A stretch of DNA of 64,000 nucleotides, taken from NCBI GenBank assembly GCA_905183005.1, contig CAJJDO010000029.1:92091-156090 (forward strand). The letters are read 5' to 3'. The notes beneath the pieces were generated by a model, which saw only the letters and a program-made list of their open reading frames with translations, was not told where the DNA came from and searched no databases. Shown one piece after another: positions 1 through 10,962 of this stretch. This stretch comes from Paramecium pentaurelia (lineage: Eukaryota > Ciliophora > Oligohymenophorea > Peniculida > Parameciidae). The stretch's first letter is position 1; the number at the start of each line of letters is the position of its first letter. The translations under genes were made by a program, and so were the position numbers.

Positions 1-224
1 TCAGTTTACTAAAATTTCTTAAATAGTTTGGAGAAATCATGAATTAAATTAAGTATAAAATGGAAAATTAATTTAAAAATATTCAAATTTGCGAAACATT
101 GAAAATCGCTTTAAAAATGAAATATAAAGAATAATAATTTCAATATATAAAATAAATTATATTAATCATGAATGATAAAAAATTGTAAATGAATTACAAA
201 ATGTTCTATTTAAGGCGAATCTGA
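1..224 (+). CDS. C-terminal end of an unidentified protein, cut by the window edge
   Basis: A reading frame that is open under the ciliate code (TGA the only stop) runs from the left edge to TGA at 222-224, about 73 codons. The translation is rich in Lys, Gln and Ile with no proline and looks like a helical or coiled-coil tail ending LRRI. The gene begins outside the window, so its family cannot be judged. No intron is needed. The length without TGA and the composition are the only support, so it could still be a chance open frame. Confidence 0.4.
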
Positions 225-618
225 GTATTATAAATAATTTATGAATGAGTGTGGATGATTATATTATTTAAAAAAAGTATTAAAGTTTTTTTAGTGAGTT
301 TTACTCATTTTGCTTTATTTCCCTTAAAAATTGGACACTTGGGTTGATAATGAAAGAATATGATTATTGATTTGAATATTCTCATATGATTATATCATTC
401 ATATACATATTCATACTCATACTCACCTTATTTTTCTTGAGTTTATTATAACTCCTACTCTGTTATAATGTTTTCAAGATATTTTTAAAATTTTTAACTA
501 GCTTAAGCAAATTATTATGTAAATTAATCACCTTCTGCTTAAGCCATTTAATTTTAATAATTTAGGATTGCTTGATTGCTAAGTATTTAATTTTAATATG
601 ATAATTATAAGAATTAGT
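225..618. other. Intergenic, nothing recognised
   Basis: AT-rich DNA between the left-edge gene and the minus-strand gene ending at 619. It holds a short CATACTCATACTC tandem near 414. No frame longer than chance was found on either strand. Confidence 0.4.
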
Positions 619-1560
619 TCAAAAGATTATATTAATTTTATTTACAAAATATTTCTATTTATTTACTATAACAAGGAACTTCAGTTTCATTTACAAAACT
701 AATGATAAACTCCTCTCATAATTCATAAGCATTTTAAGAGAATCAATGTCTGGTTAGAGAGTAGCTACAAATGCTTGTGCCAAAATCATAACAATATTTT
801 CAAAAGCAATATTAGAATTAACTTTGATTGCATTTACATTAATAATTGAAAATCTATTTTGATCATATATTAAAATTTGATAATTTTCTAATATTTCTTT
901 AATTATCTTATTTAAATATAGAGGATTAAATTGATTTTTTAATTTTACATCTTGATGCAAAAATACTATATCTAATAACAATATTATCATCAACATCAAT
1001 ATTATCTCATAATATACTATTAATATTTTCACATCCAACTCATAATTGATATTTTTTGCCATTTATTGATTTTTTATATTAGCGTTTGATTTAACTTCTG
1101 TATTTAATTCAATATAACAGTAACAAGCCAAACATTTAAAGAAGCCAACATAATACTGTTATTAAGGACACTAAGGGAAAAAGAATCCACTTAAATATTT
1201 TAGACAAGCATTAAGATATGATTGATAATGATATACTCTTTAAGAAAATTGCATTTTTGGGGCAATATATAAATGATTTTTTCTTCTTGTATTACACTTG
1301 CGATTTTCTTTCAATGATATATTAGTTACTATATCCCCAAATAATTACTAAACATCCTATTAAATAATTTAATGACTTTATAATTCTCTTAAAGCATCTT
1401 CACTGGGTCTTTTTTGATTATTAATATATTAAGCAATCTATTCATTTCTATAAAGCACACTAATTTGATCAATTTCATTCTTAGATAACCAATTAATTTT
1501 ATCTTCAATAATTAAATCATCTAGAAAAGGGAATAAACTCTAAATCAAAATGCTGTTAAT
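619..1560 (-). CDS. Hypothetical protein, exon structure unresolved
   Basis: One minus-strand frame is free of TGA from about 1635 down to TGA at 619-621. It has no ATG near its 5' end, and the first in-frame ATG comes late, in MQFSQR. Short stretches look coding in more than one frame around 1000-1330, so at least one 22-27 nt intron probably lies there. A 5' part reads FLDDLIIEDKINWLSK and a 3' part reads ENYQILIYDQNRFSI and AFENIVMILAQAF. I recognise no family. Sequence from 968 upward is repeated at 2260, so a second truncated copy of its 5' part lies at about 2260-2852. That the region is coding is likely; the exact protein is not known. Confidence 0.4.
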
Positions 1561-2258
1561 ATTTTTGGTAGATTGTTTGTTAAATGATTATATTAATTAT
1601 TATCCTTATTAGAAAGAATAATAGCGTAAAACTCAGATATTATTTATTTACTAATATGAATAATTATTGATTTATATTATTAAATAGATGAGTAAATAAG
1701 AAGAGGACTCAAAATTACAATTAATAGAATCAGCATTTGAATGCAATATATGTTTAGAAATAGCAACAGAACCAATTCTAACAAACTGTGGACATCTATT
1801 TTGTTGGCCTTGTATATATAGTGTATTTATAATATTAATAATGTAATTAGTGGCTTAATTCAAATCAAGAGTTTCTAACTTGTCCTGTTTGCAAGAATGG
1901 TTGTTCTAAGAATTCTTTAATTCCTTTATATTCTAAGGATGAAACTAAAACTAAGTATTTTCTATTAATTAAACTAGCAAACCACGTGATCCTAACATTC
2001 CTCCAAGACCTAAACCAGGTAGAAATGATCCTGTTAGAAATACTAATCAGGTAGGCTAAAATAACTTAGCTAATGGTGCCATGATTGCGGGTTATGGATT
2101 ATTTCCATCTCTTTTTAATCTAATTTGTATTAAAGATGGTGATATAGAAAAAGATGAAAGACATGAGAGTAACTAATACTTATGATCTATTTTAGATGAA
2201 GCAACTGTTGAAATAGAAAATGTAAGAAAACTTAAGGCTATACTATTTTTGTTAATAT
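968..2258. repeat. Copy 1 of an exact 1,291 bp direct repeat flanking a single N
   Basis: Positions 968-2258 recur as 2260-3550 with a constant offset of 1,292. I saw no mismatch in the stretches compared. The only base between the copies is the N at 2259. It carries the 5' part of the minus-strand gene ending at 619 and a truncated copy of the RING gene. A perfect tandem meeting at one N is the mark of two overlapping contigs joined without merging. Confidence 0.95.
1688..2258 (+). pseudogene. Truncated duplicate of the RNF5-like gene (assembly copy)
   Basis: Same sequence as the first 571 bases of the gene at 2980, with introns at 1823-1850, 1955-1977 and 2169-2195. It stops at the N before the last codons of the membrane anchor. 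I regard it as an assembly duplicate, not a biological pseudogene. Confidence 0.8.
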
Positions 2259-2259
2259 N

Positions 2260-3550
2260 ATATCTAATAACAATATTATCATCAACATCAATATTATCTC
2301 ATAATATACTATTAATATTTTCACATCCAACTCATAATTGATATTTTTTGCCATTTATTGATTTTTTATATTAGCGTTTGATTTAACTTCTGTATTTAAT
2401 TCAATATAACAGTAACAAGCCAAACATTTAAAGAAGCCAACATAATACTGTTATTAAGGACACTAAGGGAAAAAGAATCCACTTAAATATTTTAGACAAG
2501 CATTAAGATATGATTGATAATGATATACTCTTTAAGAAAATTGCATTTTTGGGGCAATATATAAATGATTTTTTCTTCTTGTATTACACTTGCGATTTTC
2601 TTTCAATGATATATTAGTTACTATATCCCCAAATAATTACTAAACATCCTATTAAATAATTTAATGACTTTATAATTCTCTTAAAGCATCTTCACTGGGT
2701 CTTTTTTGATTATTAATATATTAAGCAATCTATTCATTTCTATAAAGCACACTAATTTGATCAATTTCATTCTTAGATAACCAATTAATTTTATCTTCAA
2801 TAATTAAATCATCTAGAAAAGGGAATAAACTCTAAATCAAAATGCTGTTAATATTTTTGGTAGATTGTTTGTTAAATGATTATATTAATTATTATCCTTA
2901 TTAGAAAGAATAATAGCGTAAAACTCAGATATTATTTATTTACTAATATGAATAATTATTGATTTATATTATTAAATAGATGAGTAAATAAGAAGAGGAC
3001 TCAAAATTACAATTAATAGAATCAGCATTTGAATGCAATATATGTTTAGAAATAGCAACAGAACCAATTCTAACAAACTGTGGACATCTATTTTGTTGGC
3101 CTTGTATATATAGTGTATTTATAATATTAATAATGTAATTAGTGGCTTAATTCAAATCAAGAGTTTCTAACTTGTCCTGTTTGCAAGAATGGTTGTTCTA
3201 AGAATTCTTTAATTCCTTTATATTCTAAGGATGAAACTAAAACTAAGTATTTTCTATTAATTAAACTAGCAAACCACGTGATCCTAACATTCCTCCAAGA
3301 CCTAAACCAGGTAGAAATGATCCTGTTAGAAATACTAATCAGGTAGGCTAAAATAACTTAGCTAATGGTGCCATGATTGCGGGTTATGGATTATTTCCAT
3401 CTCTTTTTAATCTAATTTGTATTAAAGATGGTGATATAGAAAAAGATGAAAGACATGAGAGTAACTAATACTTATGATCTATTTTAGATGAAGCAACTGT
3501 TGAAATAGAAAATGTAAGAAAACTTAAGGCTATACTATTTTTGTTAATAT
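2260..3550. repeat. Copy 2 of the 1,291 bp direct repeat
   Basis: This is the partner of 968-2258. Unlike copy 1 it is followed by unique sequence that completes the RING gene at 3585. It starts inside the minus-strand hypothetical gene, so it supplies only a truncated copy of that gene. Together the two copies hold one complete version of each gene. Confidence 0.95.
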
Positions 3551-3585
3551 TATGCTTAATATTGATGATTGTGTTCTACTTTTGA
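2980..3585 (+). CDS. RNF5/RNF185-type E3 ubiquitin ligase, tail-anchored RING protein
   Basis: Three introns (3115-3142, 3247-3269, 3461-3487) give 175 residues, close to the roughly 180 of animal RNF5. A C3HC4 RING lies at residues 19-63: CNIC, CGH, CWPC, CPVC, then the family-typical PLYS. A proline-rich segment (PPRPKPGR) follows, as in RNF5/RMA1 proteins. The last 20 residues (LFLLILCLILMIVFYF) form one membrane span ending at the stop, so the protein should sit in the ER membrane with the RING in the cytosol. Family members act with E2 enzymes in ER-associated degradation. TAA and TAG codons are needed as Gln. Confidence 0.88.
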
Positions 3586-4158
3586 TCAATTAAATCTATT
3601 AATAAAATTCAATATTTAATAACTATCTCTTCTTAAGCTTTAATCATTTACTATTGTTTACTAAAGTGATTAATAACTTAATATTTAATTTTTATTATAA
3701 AAGTCATTTTAAAATTGTTTCTGCTCCTCTCAACATCTATCAAGATTTACTATTAACTCAACTTTTCAATTTTATTCAAAAACATTAAATTAATAATATT
3801 CTCTAGTGTATTATTTAATTTTATTGCTAGAATTCTTTTTACCATCTGATTGAACTATTATTATGTAATTAAAACTATTTATTTCTATTTCCATTAAAAC
3901 TAATAAAATCCAAAACTATCAATTTTAGATTAAAATATTTAGATGTAAATAATTGAATATCCTTTAATATCAACTATATTTATTATATCATATCTTAATT
4001 TGATTTAAAGAATCAAAAAGTATTTGAGTATTTATAAGAACTAACTTTACATTTTTTTAGATATGAAACATTATTAATATTTTCTAATAAACTAATATTT
4101 GTTAACAACATTACAAAACATATACATATATACTATTATTAAAATGATTATATATTGA
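3586..4158. other. Intergenic or unresolved small exons
   Basis: On the minus strand two short TGA-free stretches look weakly coding: one starting MEIEINSFNYIIIVQSDGKK near 3890, one starting MLLTNISLLENIN near 4113. I could not join them by a sensible intron. They may belong to a small multi-exon gene or may be chance. Confidence 0.25.
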
Positions 4159-4668
4159 TCAAAAATAAACATTGTAGTTGCTTCTTCTAGATTAACTTGA
4201 TTAAGAATCTCTTTTACAAAATCTATATATGTAATCGTTTTTTAAAGGGTTTTCTCTTTGAGAAAATACAACAATAGTTTTTTTTTCTTTATCTAATTTT
4301 GTATTAATTTGATCATAAATGAGGTTTTTGTCATAAAAAGGTGAAATTCTTCTACTTACTGATATAGATCGGTTATTGTTAATGGGTTTAGCATTTAATT
4401 TGACTTTGTTTTAAGGTACACTCCTATTGTTGCCAGTATTTATGCTTTAAATTTAATCTTTATGCTCTTAAGGTGATTTACGAATAATAAAAGGAAAAAT
4501 GGATTCCTTTTCAATTGATTCACTATAGGACAATTCTTATTCCTAAATTTTTGAATTCTAAACTCTTTTCTTTATTCTATAATAAATATTAATTTATTGG
4601 TTATTTTCCATCAACTTTCTTTATCGAAGCTGATATAATAATTGCATTCTACAATAATTTTCACACAT
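4159..4668 (-). CDS. Hypothetical polar protein, 169 aa
   Basis: A single exon with TGA at 4159-4161. The frame is open a little further upstream, so ATG at 4668 (MCENYC) is the first of three possible starts; MENNQQ is the third. The sequence is polar and disordered in character, with many Ser, Asn, Gln and Arg, and short basic Ser-rich patches such as RSISVSRRISPF and SQSSQSRRSN. No domain was recognised. It lies 207 bp downstream of another small gene on the same strand; the TGA at 4876 separates them. Confidence 0.55.
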
Positions 4669-4875
4669 ATAATATTATGTTTTTTCTTGATCAATTTTAT
4701 TAGTATAATAAATAATTATCTCTTAAAATGATGTGGATTAAACAGATTAATTTTACTCTCAGAATTATAATGTATAATTATTTTATTCTTATAAATAAAT
4801 AACAATAAGTAATATAATTAGAATTTTAATTTATTAGATCATTTAATGTATACATATTCATTTTTTAAATAATAA

Positions 4876-5403
4876 TCATTAAATTTAAGCATTTTAGTTT
4901 AAACTTTTTTGAGAAATCTCATTATCATCAAAAAATCTGGATAAATTTTTCAATTATGCAAAGGTTTCTAAATTATTTTATAGATTGACCAAAGCCTTTT
5001 TCAGACTCTCATTTTTATATTCTAATTGTTACTAAGGGTTATTAATAATTTTACATTCTTTTATTTTTAATACTATATCTAAATTTCTCCTTCTTAATAG
5101 ACTCTTTTCACTAACTATCTAAGATCCTAAATCTAAAAATATTAAAATTTATTTACTTCATTTATTAATTCCTGTTGTTTATTTTCTATTTTATTCAACT
5201 AAGATTAAAGCTCTATATTTTCACTTTTTAATTTTGTGTTTTCTATTTACAGCTACTTTTCCTTTTATTAAAATTATATTGGCATACTAGATAATGCTTA
5301 GAGAATCAATTAATGCTGCTAAAATTAAGATATAACTTACATTAGCTAAGGATAATTCCTCATTACAATTTGAAGATTCATGATTATAGGCATATGTTAA
5401 CAT
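4876..5403 (-). CDS. Small coiled-coil protein, 160 aa
   Basis: Three exons with introns at 5319-5340 and 5032-5054. Removing both restores one frame from ATG (MLTYAYNHESS) to TGA at 4876-4878. The middle and C-terminal parts are Leu/Lys/Gln/Glu heptad-like (IENTKLKSENIELQSQL and ESLKKALVNLQNNLETFAQ), so a coiled coil from about residue 45 to 140 is likely. There is no signal peptide or membrane span. Function unknown; a scaffold or cytoskeletal role is only a guess from composition. Confidence 0.65.
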
Positions 5404-7768
5404 AATAAAAATATTATTAAAACTTGATAATAATTATATGAATAATTTATCGTAAATTATCGTATTTCTTAAAACCTTCTGATTACTTTTTGACCGGAAT
5501 TCAAATTAATTATGATATTTTCCTATTTTACTATGTATATTTACTATTAATTTATGTAGATTATCAATTTTGATTAATTTTATTTACTGCAATTTATTTT
5601 GACTAAAATATAAAATCAAAATAAGAATTTTGATTTTATATTTACCTATAACATAATCCCTTTTATATCTCATTATTAATTTTTTTAGTTCTTTAAGGTT
5701 GATAAAATAAGACTAAGAAAGTTCTTAAAATTATTAATAGTTATATAAAATTCATTTTTATAGAGATATTTATAAATCAAAATTCTACTGCTTTAAATTT
5801 TTTGATCAAAAGAGATATTTAAAAAAACTTGATATTTCTTAGAATGAGATTGCTGTGTAAAATAGAACATTTTTTTTTTTTTTGCTAAATAATTATCTCT
5901 TTGATTATCGAAATCATTGTCTTTGAGAATCTCATTTAATCAATAATAACTGATTTTAATTATTCCTCAAGATTATAATGTATATGACTTTTTCTATTTT
6001 AGAAAATCAATTTTAAAGTAAATATTCTCAAGAATGAATATTAATTATTAATTAAATTTGACAGCTGAGCCATTCTTTAAGCAAATTGAGGCTAATGAAA
6101 TACAATATCATTTAAAATTCATATAATTTTTCAGTTGAATGATGTTCTAAAATTTTTTAGATATAAGTTGATCTTTGGAACTGAGTGTTCTAATCAAGAT
6201 AGAAGTACTAACAAGTTAATAATTAAATATATATAAGAATTAAACATTATATCAAAAAGGTTCTTTAACTTAAAGTATTTCACTTCTTAGGTGATTTTGT
6301 TATTAGTAAGGTAAAACCTTACTTCTGAGAAATGAATTTGGTATCTGGACTTGTATGGCAATATTTGAAACTTTTAAATGAACTCTATCGAGGACTAATA
6401 CTTGGAAGATTCTATATCAGTTTATCAACAGATCGACTTTCCTTAAAATTAGAGCCTGTTCTAAATCTAAAATATATATTTTATTACCTTTAGCTTGAGA
6501 GATCATAGGTATTGTGAAATATATTCGAGTTATTAAAGAAATTTTAAGTTTAATACAATGACATTGCTTCATCATTAATTTCTTAAGTCTATTGCTAACA
6601 TATATATAGAAATTTAATTACTATCTCTAATTTTGTCCTTCTTATTACTTAGATTCCATCATCAATTTTCTTTTTTCTCTTGTTGCAGCAAAGCATGTAT
6701 TTATTATAAAATTTGTTTAAAAATAATTATATTTTCTTATATAATAATACTGTAAATTAATCAATTTGAATGCAAATTACAAAAATGATTTTGAAAAATA
6801 AAAAATATATTAATCCATTGAAAATTCTAAGTAGAAAATTATCCACCTATAAATTATTGCTAAAGATAGTATTAAATTTTATTTTAACTTAAATAATACT
6901 GCTTTTATTTTAATTTATATGTTAATTCAACTTTTTTCTAAAGCCTATATTAGTTTAATCATAATTTACATAATTTGATTTCGATCTCTTTATTAAAAAA
7001 AAGAGTTTTATATTGTTTCAATGAATCATTTTATTAAATATATCTATTGGAAATTTGGAAATGTATTAATATTTATTTAAGTTTTATATTATTTCTATTT
7101 TCAATTTAACAAGTTAATATTTGAGTATTTTTCTAAAAGGAAATAATGTATATTTTGTAAAGAAACATGAAAAAACATTTACCTTATTACATTACTGATT
7201 TCCAAATTATTTTTAATTAGACATCTATTTAGTGATAATATCAAGTAAGTATACAATAATACAAAAATATCTTGTTTAGTTGAATATGGTAAATTTTGAA
7301 ATATTAAAATTGATCGGATTACAATTAGCACTTCTTTAATAAATATTTATTAATTTAGGAAAACGATTTGAAAGAATATTAAGAATTTTGCTAATAAGTT
7401 TTTCTTTGAAAATAAATTAAAACCGTTAGTCAAAAATCTATTGAAAAAAGCCTTTAATAACTTAAATAATGAAAAATCATAAAATTTTAATATATATATT
7501 CCTTTATAAGTGTTATTAATTAATCTTATTAGATATTCTAGAATAAAGATTTATAATCTTAAATTATGACTAAAATCACATTTCCATTAAAATCAATATC
7601 CAAAAACTTTGTAATTAAATAGGTTTAGGAATAATGATGATTTGATAATTATGACAGTATTTAATATCATTGGAATAAATATAAATTTATTGATAAATTG
7701 TGTTGTAAAACTAAATTTTTAATTAATTTCAATATAAATTTTATATATATTTCATTACTAATATTGGA
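5404..7768. other. Gene-poor 2.4 kb stretch with possible coding remnants
   Basis: For a compact ciliate genome this is a long gap. Short TGA-free frames appear on the plus strand near 5700-5880 and 6165-6500 (for example MNLVSGLVWQYLKLLNELY at 6330), but they are broken by TGA and not joined by clear introns. A T-run lies near 5870. I see no complete gene, RNA gene or repeat. A decayed gene at 6100-6500 is possible but unproven. Confidence 0.35.
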
Positions 7769-10266
7769 ATGGGTACATGTGGAAGTAAACCCAAAAAAGT
7801 AAATTTATATCATATACCACGATAATTAGAGGAAAAATGTAAATTAATTGAATATTTTAAGTTCTTCCAAAAGAAATTGATTTATTGTTCTTGATATATA
7901 GTGATCTAAATTCTCGAAATGTAGAAAATTTAGTTAATAAAACAGCCTTTACAGATTTTTTTACAATGATTGGGTTATGGGGTGATTTAGTTTTTGATTA
8001 TTTTAATAAAGATGATGAAAATGAAAATCTGATAAATTTTGAATAGTTTTTAAGAGGTGTAGCCTATTTTATAAAATGTGATGAGGAGTAAAAAATTGAT
8101 CATCTATTTAAATTATATGATTTGGAAAATATTGGAATAATAAAAAAAGCTGAGTTCTTGTAAATGGTAATTTAGTGTCGATATAAAGCTTTAAAATTAT
8201 CCAAGAGAGGATTTAATAAGATTATTAGATGATCCTATGTTTTTAGAAGATCTTAAGATTCTAAAGTATTATGAGAAAAAAGAGAAAATAAATTAAAAAA
8301 AAGCTTAACCTTTAAGAGCTGATGAGTAAGAATTCACTGAGTCAAGTAATTAGTACATTAATTATTAGTTCATGCATTATAAAGAAGAGGATCTTAATAA
8401 AGTTGTGAAATAAAATCACTTTCTAGACAATAATCAGTTGAATGTTAATCAATATAATCTAGTCTTCCTAATTTTAATGAATAAAGTGTAGTCATGATGT
8501 TTCCAAATGAAAGTTTAGTTGGACCTAATGGAGTTCCAATGGGATAATTTGGTTAAAATATTTCATTTTAAATAAATGGGAAATTAGTAGAATTAAAAAG
8601 AGTAAATATCAATTATTTAGTACGAAAATATGTAGATATGATATACAAAAATAAAGGAAAATAAGAAGAAGAGTAATATAATTTAATTATATAGATTATC
8701 AATTGAAGAATTTAAATAGTTTGTTAAATTGCATCCAAAAATATTTGATGGACTTTATAAGGCATTTAATTATGATATTTGGGGGGTTAATAGCACTACT
8801 TTGGTACCTTTGTTTGTTACAGTTCAAAAAGATTTAGAAGGACAATTAAAAAAAGTCAGTCGAAAAAACCCAAAGTTAATGAAAGATAGATACTTTAAGC
8901 TTATATAAAGATTTTGTCTATCTTATAAAAAGCTTGATTAATTAATTCCTTCAAGTAAAAATAGAATATTATTCTTAATTTAGAAATATTTTGTTTAGAT
9001 GGTTTGACAATATAAGAAATTGTAAATAATCAAGAATAAACATATGGATTTGAAATTTCACATAAAGATAAAGTATATCCTTAAAGAATATATTATTGTA
9101 AAGACTTTGAGGAATTTAAGAAATGGACTAATAGTTTATAAATGTTTTAAAAGTATTTCATTTACTAAAATAGAGCTTCAGTGAATGATTATTATTCTAT
9201 ATTATAAAAGATAGGAGAAGGCAAATTTTCTATTGTTTATCTTTGTGAAGACAAAAAGACAAAATAATAATTAGCTATGAAAATAATTGAAAAATTTAAA
9301 TTATCTAAATAAGAAAAATTGATGTTAGCGTATAATTCTAAATTTTATTATAAATAGACATGAAGTAGAAATAATGAAATTATTGAATCACTCATGTATT
9401 ATCAGATTTGTTGAGATAATAGAAACTAAAACTCATTTAAATATCATTACAGAAGTAGTTAGAGATGGAGATTTATTTGATTATATTACAAATAATGAGA
9501 ATTTGAATGAGTAGGAAGCATCTTTAATTATGAGTTAATTATTTGATACAATTAATTATGTTCATAGTGTTGGAATAGTTCATAGAGATTTAAAACCTGA
9601 AAATATTATGATTGTACTTGATTAAACTACAAAAACTGTTAAATAAGTTAAGATTATAGATTTTGGATTTGCAAATTTTTTAACTAATATTTAAAATAAA
9701 GAAGGTGAAGCTTTATGTGGCACAACTAATTATTTAGCACCAGAAACGTTATCATAAAAAAGAATTGATTTCAAAGTTGATAACTTTGCTTTGGGTGTTA
9801 TTCTTTATTTTTTATTATCTGGTATAATAATCTATAATTTATTTAAGGATTTTTACCTTTTGATGCTTCATTTCCTGAAGATATTATTAAAAATATTTTG
9901 GATAGCAATTATGATTTAAGTGATAGTTTTTGGTAATAGATATCAGATGATGCAAAAGATTTAATTACAAAATTATTAAATAAAGATCCTGATGAAAGAA
10001 TATCTTTAGATGAAGCATTAAAACATCCATGGATCAAAGTACTGGATTATGTTGATTAATATAGAATCGTTCAACGTTGCAAACTAAAAAAGTATAAAGA
10101 CACAAATAAAGATTGGGATTGTTTTGATAGCCATCATGAATTATACAGATCTAATCAATATTAATAAATTAGAAATTTTTCAATTTATTTTTTTTCTACA
10201 TTTAATATATATATCATTTATTAATTTAGAATAGACTGGAAGAGCTATTCATAGTCCAACTATTGA
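7769..10266 (+). CDS. Myristoylated EF-hand + PH + PKD-like protein kinase fusion, 771 aa
   Basis: Eight exons (introns 7839-7861, 8167-8188, 8437-8462, 8673-8694, 8955-8983, 9324-9357, 9822-9847) give 771 residues in one frame. It starts MGTCGSKP, a strong N-myristoylation signal with a cysteine that could be palmitoylated. Residues about 45-130 resemble a calcineurin-B/recoverin-type EF-hand pair (DYFNKDDEN; LYDLENIGIIKKAEF). About 310-430 is a PH domain with the final conserved Trp (EFKKWTNSL). The kinase spans about 440-715: IGEGKFSIVY, LAMK, HRDLKPEN, DFGFANF, APE. The DFGFA loop and PH neighbour point to a PKD/CAMK kinase. Likely a calcium-regulated kinase at the plasma membrane. The last codons overlap the convergent gene ending at 10214. 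Confidence 0.88.
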
Positions 10267-10765
10267 GAGAACTTCTTGATTAATTTATGTCTATACTCTT
10301 ATGAATTTTAGGTAGACGTATATTAATTTTAGATTAAATTTTTCTTTCAGTTTCTATTTATGAGTTGCAAAATTAGAGTATATCATTACATTATTATCTT
10401 TTAGATTAATTATTGTCTTTCTTATGACTTCTATTGGTAGAAGGAAGAACAAGTGGTTATAGATATTATAGTTTAGCATTGAAATCTAATTCTTGCAATA
10501 ATTTATAATCTATGTTTTATTTGAGTTTGATTTTTTTCAAGGCCTTTTTTTAAACATTAATTTTAGTTAAGAAGAGAGCATGTTTATTCTAATTAGAAAT
10601 TGGAGATAATGTTCTTTCTACTTTAATTCTTATTTGATTTATTAGTTAAGTATTAAGATTAAGAGGTTCAAAATGAAAAAGTTACTTCTTAAATTCAATG
10701 TTTTCATTTCGAATATTGGAATTTCTGTTTATAAAAGGTGAGAAACTGTTGATTATGTTTTTCAT
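10214..10765 (-). CDS. Hypothetical Ser/Asn/Gln-rich protein, about 183 aa
   Basis: A minus-strand frame without TGA from about 10940 to TGA at 10214-10216. ATG at 10765 (MKNIINSF) is the first in-frame start, though an upstream exon is possible because the frame stays open. The sequence is polar (NRSHKKDNNQSKRQQ; SLNSWTMNSSSSLF) with short basic stretches and no domain I recognise. Its 3' end overlaps the convergent kinase gene by 53 bases, so one of the two ends may be misjudged. Two competing frames were checked and looked less protein-like. Confidence 0.5.
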
Positions 10766-10962
10766 TACGTAATAATTGTTAAATTAAATTATACTGAATT
10801 TGGTCTCTTTTAAAAAATTGGTTCTTAATTTTTAATTGAATATTGATGAATCTTATACATTTTTTGTATTAATTATAGAATTTGAACATAAGTTTTAATG
10901 TAATGAATTTTATAATAAGAATTGATGAGTTAGGATTGATCAATTAAATAATAATTAAATAT

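Noticed and set aside
968..3550. A true recent segmental duplication of the RING gene.
   Set aside because: The copies are identical and meet at a single N; a biological tandem would not need a gap character exactly at the junction.
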